From assembly GCA_965116765.1 (NCBI GenBank), contig OZ220718.1, positions 2,108,001-2,172,000 of the forward strand: a DNA stretch of 64,000 nt, given 5' to 3'. The position numbers were made by a program, and so were the translations under genes. This document shows positions 8,458 to 17,424 of this stretch, piece by piece. Origin of the DNA: JAJEEA01 sp965116765. Lineage in GTDB: Bacteria; Acidobacteriota; Vicinamibacteria; Vicinamibacterales; UBA8438. Below the pieces are notes generated by a model that was given only the letters and a program-made list of their open reading frames with translations, had not been told where the DNA came from and ran no database searches. Within the stretch, counting starts at the first letter, position 1. Every line of letters starts with the position of its first letter.

Positions 8458-9636
8458 CTAACCGGCCGCCGCGGGGACGGGTATGGCCGCGAGCCGGCGC
8501 CCCGCCGCCTGCAGGGTCTCGTCGCGCTTGCAGAAGGTGAAGCGGACCTGGGTCCGGCCCAGGGCCGGGTCGTGGTAGAAGCTGCTGCCGGGGACCACCG
8601 CGACGCCGACGTCGGCCACCAGGTAGCGGGCGAACTCGACGTCGGCGGCGAACCCGAACCCGCGGACGTCGGTCATGATGTAGTAGGCCCCGCGCGGCTT
8701 GAAGCACGTGAACCCGCGCGGCTCGAGCAGACCGAGCAGCATGTCGCGCCGCCGCCGGTAGCCCTCGGCCAGCTCGGCGTAGTAGGCGTCGGGCAGGGCC
8801 AGCGCCGCCGCCCCCGCCTCCTGCAGCGGCGCCGCCGCCCCCACCGTCAGGAAGTCGTGCACCTTGCGTATCGCCCCCGTCAGGGCCGGCGAGGCGATGG
8901 CCCACCCCACCCGCCAGCCCGTCACGCTGTAGGTCTTCGACAGGCTGTTGATGGTGACGGTGCGGTCGGCCATGCCCTCGATGGCGGCCATCGGCACGTG
9001 GCGGGCGCCGTCGTAGAGGATGTGCTCGTAGATCTCGTCGGTGATGGCGAGGACGTCCCACCGGCGGCAGAGGGCGGCGATGGTCTCCAGCTCGCCGCGC
9101 GTGAAGACCTTGCCGGTCGGGTTGTTCGGGGTGTTGATGATGATGGCCCGCGTCCGGTCGTTGAACGCGGCGGCGAGCGCGTCTGGGTCGAACGTCCAGT
9201 CCGGCGCGTGCAGGGTCACGTAACGCGGAACCGCCCCCGAGAGAATCGCGTCGGGCCCGTAGTTCTCGTAGAACGGCTCGAAGACGACGACCTCGTCGCC
9301 GGGGTCGACGGTGGCCAGCATCGTCGACATCATGGCCTCGGTCGAGCCGCAGCACACCGTCACCTGGCTCTCGGCATCGACGGCCACGCGGTACCGGCGC
9401 GTGAACTCGCGGGCCACCGCCTCGCGCAGCGGCTTCGCCCCCCACGTCACCGCGTACTGATTGATGTCGGCCGCGATCGCGGCCTGCGCCGCCGCCTTCA
9501 GCTCGGCGGGGGCGGCGAAGTCGGGGAACCCCTGCGACAAGTTGATCGCCCCGTGCCGGTGGGCCAGCCGGGTCATCTCCCGGATCACCGACTCGGTGAA
9601 CCGCGCCGCCTTGCGCGAACCCGCGTTGGTGGGCAT
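8458..9636 (-). CDS. PLP-dependent class I/II aminotransferase
   Basis: A 392-residue fold-type I aminotransferase resembling kynurenine/glutamine transaminase and aspartate aminotransferase relatives. Motifs: NLSQGFPDF near the N terminus, PNNPTGKV, ITDEIYEH, and the PLP lysine in SLSKTYSVTGWRVGW. C-terminal GAYYIMTDV and QVRFTFCK are also typical. It transfers an amino group from an amino acid to a 2-oxo acid; the exact donor cannot be read from sequence. It lies 8 bp after the GAF-domain gene, so the two are probably one operon. Confidence 0.9.
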   Translation of the reverse strand: MPTNAGSRKAARFTESVIREMTRLAHRHGAINLSQGFPDFAAPAELKAAAQAAIAADINQYAVTWGAKPLREAVAREFTRRYRVAVDAESQVTVCCGSTEAMMSTMLATVDPGDEVVVFEPFYENYGPDAILSGAVPRYVTLHAPDWTFDPDALAAAFNDRTRAIIINTPNNPTGKVFTRGELETIAALCRRWDVLAITDEIYEHILYDGARHVPMAAIEGMADRTVTINSLSKTYSVTGWRVGWAIASPALTGAIRKVHDFLTVGAAAPLQEAGAAALALPDAYYAELAEGYRRRRDMLLGLLEPRGFTCFKPRGAYYIMTDVRGFGFAADVEFARYLVADVGVAVVPGSSFYHDPALGRTQVRFTFCKRDETLQAAGRRLAAIPVPAAAG

Positions 9637-9644
9637 CTGGCGGC

Positions 9645-10619
9645 TCAGGCGGGGCCGTCCGCGGGAGTGGGACCGGCGTCTCCCGGGGCGCCGCCGCGAT
9701 TCTCCAGGGCGAGCGCGGGCGCATCGCCCCCCGGGCCCCCGGCCGCGTCCAGCCGCGCGAGCTGGACCATGCGGGCGGCGGTCAGGCCTTCCAGGCAGTG
9801 ACCCGCGTGGCGGGCCAGGATCTCGAGCGACTCGCGCCAGCCCGCCGGCGGCTCTCCCCCGCCGTCGTCGCCGTAGACGATGGCGCCGACGTCGCCACCG
9901 ACCATCACCGGCACCGCCACCGCGTTGGCGCCCGACGGCAGGGTCATGAACGCCGGCACCGAACTCCCCGTTTCCGGCTCCGCGCCGGCCACGACCGACC
10001 GCGACGCCGCCGACCGCGCCGCCTCGCCCACGATGCCCGCATCGACGAGGGCGAGCTCGACCTGACCGGCCGGCGCGAGCGCCGGCTCGAAGCCCACGAA
10101 GCGCCAGCCGCGTATGCGCTCGCCCTCGACGATGACCACGCCGGCCCGCTGCGCCTCGCTCCCCGCCACCTCGGCCAGCGCGTTCAGCACGTCGGTCAGG
10201 CTCGACGCCCGATCGAGCCGGCGCACGCCGTCGACGACGCGGCCCAGCACCTCCCGGGGCTCGGGCGCCGCGGCCAGGGTCGCCTCGAGCTCGGCCAGCG
10301 CGGTCAGGGTGCGCTCGGTCTCGGCCTGCACCTCGCCGACGCGCTCCGCGAGCACCCGTTCGGCCTCGTCGCGGGCCGCCGTCAGCGCCGTCTCCATGGT
10401 GCGCTGGGCCTCGGCCCGGACGTTGGCCACCTCGTCGCGAACCGCCTTCTCGCGGTCCGCATCGGCATGCTGCCGGGCCGCCTCCAGCGCCGCCGCCCGC
10501 TCGCGGGCCGCCGCCGTGAGCAGCTCGCCGATGAACCCGCGGATCTCGGGCTCGGACTGCTCCCGGATTCGCCGCAGCAGCTTCTCGCCCGACCGTTGGA
10601 CCGCGTCTTCGAGGACCAT
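9645..10619 (-). CDS. Coiled-coil plus GAF-domain protein
   Basis: A 324-residue cytoplasmic protein. Residues 1-125 are highly charged and heptad-rich (REQSEPEIRGFIGELL, AARERAAALEAARQ, AERVLAERVGEVQ), predicting a long coiled coil. Residues 130-290 read as a GAF-like sensor (LGRVVDGVRRLDRASSLTDVLNALAEVA, GVVIVEGERIRGWRFVGF, NAVAVPVMVGGDVGAIVYGDD). No output domain is present. A perfect TATAAT lies at 10636-10631 on this strand, only 12 bp before the ATG, so the mRNA may have almost no leader. It precedes the aminotransferase. Confidence 0.8.
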   Translation of the reverse strand: MVLEDAVQRSGEKLLRRIREQSEPEIRGFIGELLTAAARERAAALEAARQHADADREKAVRDEVANVRAEAQRTMETALTAARDEAERVLAERVGEVQAETERTLTALAELEATLAAAPEPREVLGRVVDGVRRLDRASSLTDVLNALAEVAGSEAQRAGVVIVEGERIRGWRFVGFEPALAPAGQVELALVDAGIVGEAARSAASRSVVAGAEPETGSSVPAFMTLPSGANAVAVPVMVGGDVGAIVYGDDGGGEPPAGWRESLEILARHAGHCLEGLTAARMVQLARLDAAGGPGGDAPALALENRGGAPGDAGPTPADGPA

Positions 10620-10630
10620 CGCAAGCCGGA

Positions 10631-10636
10631 ATTATA
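10631..10636 (-). promoter_or_regulatory. -10 element of GAF/aminotransferase operon
   Basis: TATAAT on the minus strand ends 12 bp before the ATG at 10619. Transcription would begin about 5 nt before the start codon, suggesting a leaderless or near-leaderless transcript. No clear -35 is seen. Confidence 0.5.
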
Positions 10637-10807
10637 CGCGGGATCGAGCAACCCCGGGCGCCGCGCCTCCCGACCCCGAGAGCCGACCCCGGTGAGGCGG
10701 AGGCCGCCCTGCATTCTCGGCGAGCCCGCCGGGCCCACGGGCCCGCGACTCCGCCGCCGGCCCTCCGCCGACGTCCCGGGTCCATGCCCGGACTGCCGAA
10801 TCCGCGC

Positions 10808-10813
10808 TATAAT
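10808..10813 (+). promoter_or_regulatory. -10 element of tmRNA promoter
   Basis: A perfect TATAAT stands about 80 bp before the mature 5' end of tmRNA, predicting a precursor leader of roughly 70 nt removed by processing. The -35 region shows no good match. Confidence 0.6.
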
Positions 10814-10892
10814 CGAGCATTGCCGTCAGGCGCGGCCGGACCTCGGCCGCCGCGGCGTAGCGCCCACCGAGGCGCGTCACACATCGAAGGGA

Positions 10893-11245
10893 GGGGGCGA
10901 CACGGCTTCGACGGGGATAGGCGAACACGGGATGCATGCCGAGCACCATCGACTCGCTAATCCGATGGAAAACACCATAACTGCGGACACGCAGCTCGCT
11001 CTCGCCGCCTAATCAGGCGACGACGTTCCCCTCGCCTTCGCCTGCGGGGCGGGACGGAACGTCATCCAGCAGGCTGGCTCCGACCCGGGGCGACGACGGG
11101 CCGTAGCGAGATTTTTCGACGCTCAGCCGCCGGCGGTTTCGGCCGCGCTCTCACGCCGGGGGCGAAGCAACAGGCGCGGATAAGCATGTAGAGTCCCGTG
11201 GGGACGTATTCTCGGACGCGGGTTCGACTCCCGCCGCCTCCACCA
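10893..11245 (+). ncRNA. ssrA: Transfer-messenger RNA (tmRNA)
   Basis: One-piece tmRNA, which rescues stalled ribosomes with SmpB and tags their products for proteolysis. The 5' end GGGGGCG pairs with CGCCTCC just before the discriminator A and encoded CCA, giving a 7-bp acceptor stem with one G-U. The conserved CGGCTTCGACGGGGA follows the 5' end and GGACGCGGGTTCGACTCCCG forms the T-arm near the 3' end. The tag reading frame ends at 11012: ENTITADTQLALAA then TAA, with the usual ALAA degron. The exact resume codon is not certain. Length 353 nt is normal. The 3' end is a frequent integration site, and a decayed element lies downstream. Confidence 0.95.
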
Positions 11246-11714
11246 TCTGCTCGCCATTAGTCATTGCAAAAAACACTTACAGACTCATGCGGACCGTCAA
11301 CCCTGCATTCCCCCCCATTATTCGCGCGGTTTCGGCGGATGCCCAGAGCCGTGCGCGGACGCAACTGGACATCTGAGCTCCCGCCGAGCGCATGGAGGCG
11401 AACCGCGAGCACCGCGTGCCGCTTCCCGGATGGTCCAATCCGTTGATCGCCGATTCGATCGCCGGATGCGCGCGAGCTGCTGCCGTGGCGACGCCCCAAC
11501 GGGCGACTGAAGGCCCGCGAGTGCCGCGAGTCGAGTGGTCCCCGCGCCAGCGGCCGCAGGCCGGAGCACTCGCGTCGCCGGCGCGACGGCGGTGCGGCCG
11601 ATCGGCGTCGGCGACCATGTCGCGGGGTACAACTCAAGGAGCAACTCAAGCGCGACACTCCTGACAACCGCCGTCGCCCTCACGGGAATGGTCTTCAACC
11701 ATGTCGCAAGCGGC
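11246..11714. other. Gene-free interval after tmRNA
   Basis: No protein gene, RNA or hairpin is supported in these 469 bp. The first 40 bp include an A-rich run (TTGCAAAAAACACTTACAG) unlike the surrounding GC-rich DNA, as may occur at an integration junction. No duplicate of the tmRNA 3' end was found here. Confidence 0.4.
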
Positions 11715-12605
11715 TCAGCCGGAGGAAACGACCTCCGTCGGAGTCCTCAACGCCGCCAAGTACTTCACACTCGCGCGGGTACGCGGCAAAAACCGGCCCC
11801 ACGGACCCGACAGCCACCGCTGCAGCGGATCCGCGCTGGCGAACCGCTGGGCGCCCGGGACCGAGCCCCGTAGGCAACGACCGCCGATGTCGAGCGACCG
11901 CTCCACGGCCTCCAACCGGCGGTCCTTCGTATCCGTGTCGAACACCACGACGGCGCCTCCAGGGCGCAGAACACCGTCGAACCACCGCCGGACGGCGGTA
12001 TCGGCGGTCAGCGGGACATACGGGACCGAACCAGAGACCGGGCGGGTCGCGATCTCGTTGAGCACGAGCTGCGCGACGACCAAGTCGAAGGGACCCGCCG
12101 TTGTGCCGTGAACGGCGGACCGCAGGTTCAACACGGGAAGGGGGTTCATGAGGTTGAAAAACCCGATAGTCTGCCGGACAAGCGGCACCGTGAACCCGGT
12201 GATGAGCGGACGCCAGACGTCCATCGCGGCGTCGGCAAGCACCACCTCCGCCCCCGGCGGGAGATGCCTGACAAGGCCCAAAAGCTCCGGCGCGGGCCCG
12301 CAGCCCTCGACCAGCACGCGGCGCGCCCGCAGGACGGCGTTCCTCAAACAGCCTTGCTCGGCGCAGATAGCACCGAGCCACCCGTAGCCGCGCTGCATGT
12401 ACGCCGCGACATAACCGCGGGCCGCCCGCCGGTACGGCGGGTCGTGCTTTCGCTTAACCATCCCATCCCGGTACCAGGAGCGAAGATCCTCAGTCTCCGC
12501 GAAAATCGCGGCACGAGCCGCGTCCTCCGACTTCCCCGGGTACCAAGCGGGCCACGAGCGAAGCACGTGCTCGAAATGAAAGCTGTCGGCCGACCTGTCG
12601 GTCAA
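11715..12605 (-). CDS. Class I SAM-dependent methyltransferase-like protein
   Basis: A 296-residue product. Residues 90-185 fit a Rossmann methyltransferase core: glycine-rich motif I VLVEGCGPAPELL, acidic strand AEVVLADAA and motif IV-like FDLVVAQLVLNEI, then VLRPGGAVVVFDTD. The target is unknown. The likely start is a TTG at 12605 with GGAGG six bases upstream. It lies 16 bp after the AlkB-like gene on the same strand, so they form a two-gene operon. Pairing of AlkB and methyltransferase activities in one protein is known in eukaryotic ABH8, which modifies tRNA, but nothing here shows the substrate. Confidence 0.65.
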   Translation of the reverse strand: MTDRSADSFHFEHVLRSWPAWYPGKSEDAARAAIFAETEDLRSWYRDGMVKRKHDPPYRRAARGYVAAYMQRGYGWLGAICAEQGCLRNAVLRARRVLVEGCGPAPELLGLVRHLPPGAEVVLADAAMDVWRPLITGFTVPLVRQTIGFFNLMNPLPVLNLRSAVHGTTAGPFDLVVAQLVLNEIATRPVSGSVPYVPLTADTAVRRWFDGVLRPGGAVVVFDTDTKDRRLEAVERSLDIGGRCLRGSVPGAQRFASADPLQRWLSGPWGRFLPRTRASVKYLAALRTPTEVVSSG

Positions 12606-12621
12606 CGGTGGCCTCCGGCAG

Positions 12622-13287
12622 CTAACGGCCTGGGCCGTAGACCCTGAAGGTCAAGTTCCACCGACGCCCAACAGCCCGCGCAGAGCGCGGTACGGTGTGC
12701 TGCCAGACTGACTGGAAGCCGGGCGGCATCACGAGCAGCGACAACGGCTCCAAACGGACCGAACGCGAAAGCCGCCGACCGCCGACCGCGACCGCGGGGC
12801 GAATGCGGAAAACGCGCTCTCCGCCGAGCGACAACGAGGCGATGGGCGACCTCTGGTCGACCTCAGGTTCGTCGTCAGCGTGCCAGTCCACGTAATCGGA
12901 TCCGTCCCTGTAGACGTTCAACAACGCCACGTTGGGCGCGACGGACGGCGCGCCGTCGAAACGCCACGCACGATCCGTCGCGACGCGCGCGGCGAGGTTC
13001 CTGATCCAGACAGGCCAACCATCGGAACGGTCGACGGAACCGCCGTAGGCGTACGGCCGTCCGTTCGCGGAGAACCACGCCGTGTCGCGGGGACGCTCGA
13101 CAGAGCGGCCGTACAGCCGCCTAGTGGCACGCGGCCTGAAACCTCCGCCAGGACGCGACACCGCAGCGTCGCAGGTCGAGGCGAGAGCGGAAGCCTCGGC
13201 GGCCGGAAGCCAGTCCGGCGCGTAGCGGATGTCAAGGCCGTCGAAGGGGCGATGATACGAATCGGCTGAAAACGGCAAACCGGACAC
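12622..13287 (-). CDS. AlkB-like 2-oxoglutarate/Fe(II) dioxygenase
   Basis: A 221-residue member of the AlkB superfamily, which oxidatively removes alkyl groups from nucleic acid bases. The Fe(II) triad is visible as H and D of WHADDE (about residues 141-146) and the distal His of WQHTVPRSAR. The 2-oxoglutarate Arg pair is in RRWNLTFRVYG at the C terminus. NVALLNVYRDGSDYVDWHADDE and SPIASLSLGGERVFRIR are typical family segments. The GTG start at 13287 is preceded by GGGAGGTGGT, a good ribosome binding site. First gene of an operon with the methyltransferase, in the region downstream of tmRNA. Confidence 0.88.
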   Translation of the reverse strand: MSGLPFSADSYHRPFDGLDIRYAPDWLPAAEASALASTCDAAVSRPGGGFRPRATRRLYGRSVERPRDTAWFSANGRPYAYGGSVDRSDGWPVWIRNLAARVATDRAWRFDGAPSVAPNVALLNVYRDGSDYVDWHADDEPEVDQRSPIASLSLGGERVFRIRPAVAVGGRRLSRSVRLEPLSLLVMPPGFQSVWQHTVPRSARAVGRRWNLTFRVYGPGR

Positions 13288-15060
13288 TCACCACCTCCCT
13301 AAAACCGGGACACGGCACCAAGCGGCACGGGGTCGCGTCGGGACGCGGCCGATCAGCTACCGGCCGCACCACGACATCGTGGTCGACGCCGAGGCGGCTT
13401 CCCGAAAAGGCGAGGGGCGCCGCGCGGTCTAGGAAGCGGGACCGCGCGGCGCCCAGAGAGCGGCGCGCCGCCGGCGCGGTGCGGTCCCGGTCCTGGACGC
13501 GGGTCGGCGGAACGGGGGTGCCGGGCTCGCGGGGCACCCGTCAAGGCAGCGCCGGAGCAGCCGGACACCGGTACGACAGGCGGCACGGGGCCTCCAGAGC
13601 GGCGCGACCCAGAGCCGCGCCGAGGGCGGCGCCCGCACCTAGATGGCGGGGACGCGGACCCAGCCGCCTGCGAACGGGGCGAGCGCGAACGCGGCAAGAG
13701 CCGCGCCCAACTAATCACTGATCCAAGTACTTGCACGTGCCGAAACAGCCGACACGGCTAGAGAATCCGCCGAGAACCCGCCGCCCCCAAGACGGCGCCC
13801 CCGGGCGAACTGACCGAGCGGCGCAGACAGAGCACCGGCCGAAACCCAACGGACATAGTCGGCCTTCAGCGCCGCCTCCAAGTCAGAGGAGACACGACTC
13901 CAAACCTGACGTCGGCGAACAGCCGCGCGATCGAAATCAAGGATGCACGGACCGCCCGAGCCCCCTGGAGGCGGGGGCTCCGAGAAGGCCGAGAAAATCG
14001 ACAGGGACGGCACGAAGAGCGGGACCATCGAACGAGAGCGGTCCAGATCCCTGGACTCATCATAGAGCAGAGGCCCCATCATCCAGTGTCGCCGGATCCA
14101 ACCCCCCCAGACGACGAGGACTCAGTCACGTCATGATACCTGCATCTCAGGAGCGCAAGTGCGGCGAAGCAACACGGCCAGCCGGAACCCGGCACCGAAC
14201 GCCCGGTGCCTGCCGCAGGCGGTCCACAGGCACTCCGCGCCAGACGTACCAACTCCATGCCCGGCAAAGCGTATCGTAGCACCAATGGCGCTCCTGCGCC
14301 TGCGCGCGCGCGAGCAGAGTGAACGCCGCCGCGAGCGCCACGACGACCGCCGCCGGCCGAGTCCATCTCCGGCCGGGGTGGCGCAGGCCCTCAGGAACGC
14401 CCGCGGCGCGGAACGCAGGGCGCAGGTGAGCGAGCCTCAAGGGACGTAGTCCGTCAGAGCGCGAGCGCCGCAGCGCCACAGGATCAAGAGATCCGGCGGC
14501 AGGTCGCCGGGCGCGAGGTTCCCGAACGTCACCGTAGAGGCGCCGCGGCGAGCCGACGCCGTCGGCCGACGGCCGACGCATGACGTTAGCGGTGAAGCTC
14601 GCTGGCGAGCCAGGGCGAGCAGGGGCTCGTCCAGAACCTCGACGAGGAGGCCGACCCCTACCGCGGCAGCCGGTGGCACACCAAAGCTCGAGGCGTGGTA
14701 CCTCGGCGCCGCCGCGCGCGAGCTGGCCGAGCCTCGACGAGGCGAGGATCGGGCTGAGGAAGGCCCTCGGGGATTCCCGAGGTGCGGGGGCGGGGCCTCA
14801 CCTACAGCCCGCCGATCCGGGACCGGAAGCCCAGACGGGCAGCGACGACGGGGGTCGTGAGGCTCGGTAACGTCGAGCGCGAGCAGACCTCCACCACGGC
14901 CGTGCTCGCGACAGAATGGGTGACGACCCCGGCGCGGAAACCGGGTATCACGATCGGCTCGAGGACATCCTGCTGAAACGCGCACGACGGGATGCAGAGT
15001 AGACGAGGCTGACGCTCAACACATACCAGACATCCGCCACCGCGAGCTGCAGGCCCTGCC
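13288..15060. other. About 1.8 kb without recognisable genes
   Basis: No family could be recognised on either strand. Minus-strand open frames at 13711-14082 and 14079-14366 overlap by ATGA. A frame at 14147-14581 contains a hydrophobic stretch (AAVVVALAAAFTLLARA) followed by a Trp/Cys-rich segment. A plus-strand stretch near 14640-14990 looks like degraded coding sequence with frame changes. None has a convincing start plus family match. The region reads as eroded DNA between the AlkB operon and the integrase relic. Confidence 0.4.
13711..14082 (-). CDS. Possible hypothetical protein
   Basis: A 123-residue frame containing a plausible amphipathic segment (DFDRAAVRRRQVWSRVSSDLEAAL, then KADYVRWVSAGALS). 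Its start overlaps the stop of another minus-strand frame (14079-14366) by ATGA. No family is recognised and it could be chance open frame in GC-rich DNA. Confidence 0.25.
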   Translation of the reverse strand: MMGPLLYDESRDLDRSRSMVPLFVPSLSIFSAFSEPPPPGGSGGPCILDFDRAAVRRRQVWSRVSSDLEAALKADYVRWVSAGALSAPLGQFARGRRLGGGGFSADSLAVSAVSARASTWISD

Positions 15061-15100
15061 CTACCCGACGAGCCCGCCCGTGCGACGGGCGACGACCACG

Positions 15101-15286
15101 TCACCGCCCCCTGAACCAAGCGAGCGCCTTGTCGGCCGTGTGGTGGTCGACGCCGAAATAGCGAGCGATCTCCGCGACGCGCGCGCCACGGTCCTGCATT
15201 GCCGCAGCCTCAGCCGCGATCCGCTGGTACACCGGCGTCGTCGGAGGGTCCCGCAGCTCAACCGAAACCGGCAGGGCCGCCAAGGT
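15101..15286 (-). pseudogene. C-terminal helix-turn-helix relic
   Basis: The last 60 codons of a minus-strand frame read as a DNA-binding tail: TPVYQRIAAEAAAMQDRG, then ARVAEIARYFGVDHHTADKAL, the spacing of a helix-turn-helix as seen at the ends of resolvase-like or transposon-linked proteins. No start or N-terminal domain belongs to it: upstream, the same frame runs antisense to the integrase relic. It is best taken as the surviving 3' end of a lost gene. Confidence 0.45.
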
Positions 15287-15301
15287 TCGCAATCTCTGCG
15301 A

Positions 15302-15570
15302 ACGTGTCCACCATCCTTCCATTCCGAGAGATTCCAGGCCGGTTCGCACTGGCGGGCCAGCTTCGAACGGTACGTCTTCCCCACCATCGGCCAACGCCGC
15401 GTCTCCAAGGTGACCAGCGCCGACGTCCTCGAGTTCCTCGGCCCCATCTGGCACGAGAAGACGGAGACCGCCCGACGCGCGCGCCAGCGCATCAGCACCG
15501 TCATGCAGTGGGGGGTCGCCATGGAGTTCCGGCCCGACGACCCATGCGACCGCGTCGACGTAAACCTACG
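15302..15570 (+). pseudogene. Relic of a P4-like tyrosine integrase
   Basis: About 85 codons match the core-binding (SAM-like) domain of P4-type phage/island integrases: WRASFERYVFPTIGQRRVSK, then VTSADVLEFLGPIWHEKTET and ARRARQRISTVMQWGVAMEF, ending in RPDDPCDRV. The N-terminal arm-binding domain is not in frame and the whole catalytic domain with the Arg-His-Arg-Tyr residues is missing. P4-like integrases commonly insert at tRNA or tmRNA 3' ends, and tmRNA lies 4 kb to the left, so this is probably the remains of the enzyme that inserted the region. It runs into the 3' end of the convergent M23 peptidase gene. Confidence 0.75.
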
Positions 15571-16660
15571 GCGACCCAGGTTGCGACTGGACGCGATTCC
15601 CGGCGCGGAGGAGCACGCCGGTGGCGGCCTTGCCGTCGACGAACAGATGTGAGAAACGCACCGGCAGACCCATGCCGCGGAACAGATCGGCCGAGTCCTG
15701 CAGGTGAAAATGCAGGTGCGGTTCGGTGCTGTGGCCCGTGTGGCCGCAGAGGCCGAGGACTTGGCCACGGTCTACACGGTCGCCGGGCGCGACGGTGACG
15801 CGGCCGCGGACGAGGTGAGCGTACAACGCAAACTCTCCCTCGGCATGCTTGACGAGCACGTGATTGCCGACGAGACTGCGGGCCGTGAAGTCGCAGACGC
15901 CCCAGCCGAGGAACGCTCGGCGAACCCGATCCTCCACGGCGACTACGGTTCCGTCCGCCGCTGCGCAGATTTCGCGGCCGTAGCAGAAGTACTCTTCCGC
16001 TTTCGTTCCCCGTCCGGTATGGGTCTGAAGGGCCTCGTTCGCCTGCACGAAGTCGAGCGCGAAACGCTGCCCCAAGATGTCCCACGAATGAGAGGTCTTC
16101 GGCGAGGCGCCTCCGTTGGCTACGAGCCACTCGCCGTCGAACGGCAGGGTGTACACGACTTGCGTCCTGTAGCCCCGACCGTCGTCGCCACTGCGCTTCT
16201 CGCGTCCGGCCAAGGCTGCGTTGCCGGTGGCCTGTCGCACCAGTTCCGCGACCTGGAACGGGTTGAAAACACCCAGCAACTGCGACGAGTAGAACGTCGC
16301 CATCAGGCCGTACGGTCCGAAGCGGCCGATGGGGCCGGCTATGGGCCGCTGCGAACGATCCAGGTCGCGCTCGTCGTCGAATCCGGGGGCCGAGACCGAT
16401 GACTGCCGCTGCACCGAGCGTATCGCGGCCGAGACCAGAACGTACATGACGGCGTAGATTGGGACGATCAAGAGCCGCGGCAGCCAAGGGAGTAGCAGCT
16501 CGAGGGCCGTGAACAGGACGGCCGCCAGTACGAACGCGGCCAAGATGGACATCGCCCAGTCAACCACCGCAACGACGGCCACCGGAAGACGGGCATGGAA
16601 CCGCCAGCGAGCGATGCCCAGCCCGACAACGATCACGCCGACCGCAACCAGATCGTTCAT
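15566..16660 (-). CDS. M23-family (LytM-like) metallopeptidase, membrane anchored
   Basis: A 364-residue protein with three to four hydrophobic N-terminal segments (residues 3-80, including AMSILAAFVLAAVLFTALEL and VPIYAVMYVLVSAAI) and a C-terminal peptidase domain. Zinc ligands appear as the His and Asp of SHSWDILGQRFALD and as HLHFHL. GNHVLVKHAEGEFALYAHLV, GDRVDRGQVLGLCGHTGHST and EPHLHFHL are the usual M23 run. It probably cleaves peptide cross-links in peptidoglycan in the periplasm. The last codons overlap the integrase relic on the other strand, so the natural C terminus may have been altered. Confidence 0.88.
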   Translation of the reverse strand: MNDLVAVGVIVVGLGIARWRFHARLPVAVVAVVDWAMSILAAFVLAAVLFTALELLLPWLPRLLIVPIYAVMYVLVSAAIRSVQRQSSVSAPGFDDERDLDRSQRPIAGPIGRFGPYGLMATFYSSQLLGVFNPFQVAELVRQATGNAALAGREKRSGDDGRGYRTQVVYTLPFDGEWLVANGGASPKTSHSWDILGQRFALDFVQANEALQTHTGRGTKAEEYFCYGREICAAADGTVVAVEDRVRRAFLGWGVCDFTARSLVGNHVLVKHAEGEFALYAHLVRGRVTVAPGDRVDRGQVLGLCGHTGHSTEPHLHFHLQDSADLFRGMGLPVRFSHLFVDGKAATGVLLRAGNRVQSQPGSP

Positions 16661-16928
16661 CGCCGACCCCGGCCGTTACTCCTGCGGTTAGCCTCGTTCC
16701 CCGCCCAGCCACCCAGCGGACGGTCCCCACCGGCTTGTCCGAGCGATCCTACGCGAGACGCTCCGCGAGGCCGCAATCCGCTCACGGAGTTCCGGTCCAC
16801 TCGGCTGGATTCGTCCAGTGGTCCCAGCACTTCCAGGGCTACATCCCTCATGGCGGCGCCGCCGGGGCTGAACGCCACGAATGCTCGGCGCCGGTCGGCG
16901 AGTTCGCTGAGTATTCCGCTGAAGCGGA

Positions 16929-17246
16929 TCACCGATTCGGGGACGTGGATCGGCGATTTCGGTGAAGTGGATCGGCTCGTCGGAGCGCAGCTTCGCGGCA
17001 CTCGTCGGCCCTCACGCGCAGTTCCACGGCCCGCCTTCGCAGCCGTTGCACGGCGTAGTGGTCGACCGCCATCGACACCAGTCCGTCGGCAGCCCGCGCC
17101 GCCTGCAGCAGCAAGGCCGCCTCCATCAGCTTCTCCGATCGGTTGTCTACCCGCTCTCGCTCCGCGGCCGGGGCGCGGACCTCCCACGGCCTTGAGCCGT
17201 TCCCAGCCTGTCTCACGCACTTCCAGTCGAGGTGTCCCGCCGGCAT
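16929..17246 (-). CDS. Hypothetical protein, possibly truncated
   Basis: A 105-residue frame from the ATG at 17246. The middle looks like real coding sequence (SEKLMEAALLLQAARAADGL, then VSMAVDHYAVQRLRRRAVEL), a helical, charged segment. After about residue 90 the sequence contains short direct repeats around GTGGATCGG (16945-16975), and a second frame (VIRFSGILSELADRRRAF) continues the same style of coding, so the gene may be frameshifted near 16950. No family recognised. Confidence 0.35.
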   Translation of the reverse strand: MPAGHLDWKCVRQAGNGSRPWEVRAPAAERERVDNRSEKLMEAALLLQAARAADGLVSMAVDHYAVQRLRRRAVELRVRADECREAALRRADPLHRNRRSTSPNR

Positions 17247-17424
17247 CCGAGCCGCGGCAGGTTCGCTCGGCAGGGAGGTGAGCTGATGAGATGCGGGATC
17301 ACCGCCGGCGACGCAGTGCTCGCGCTCGCGGCGAGTGCGGCCGCGGGGCGCAGCCAGTCGGCTCGTTCCGTGACCTCGCGGTGCGGATCGAGATCGGCGG
17401 CCGCGCCGAGACGAGGGGGGCAGA

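Noticed and set aside
14079..14366. A real gene overlapping 13711-14082
   Set aside because: No ribosome binding site or family; composition is Gly/Arg/Ala-rich as in chance frames.
15080..15652. A complete integrase gene
   Set aside because: Only the core-binding domain is recognisable; sequence on both sides is in unrelated frames and the catalytic residues are absent.
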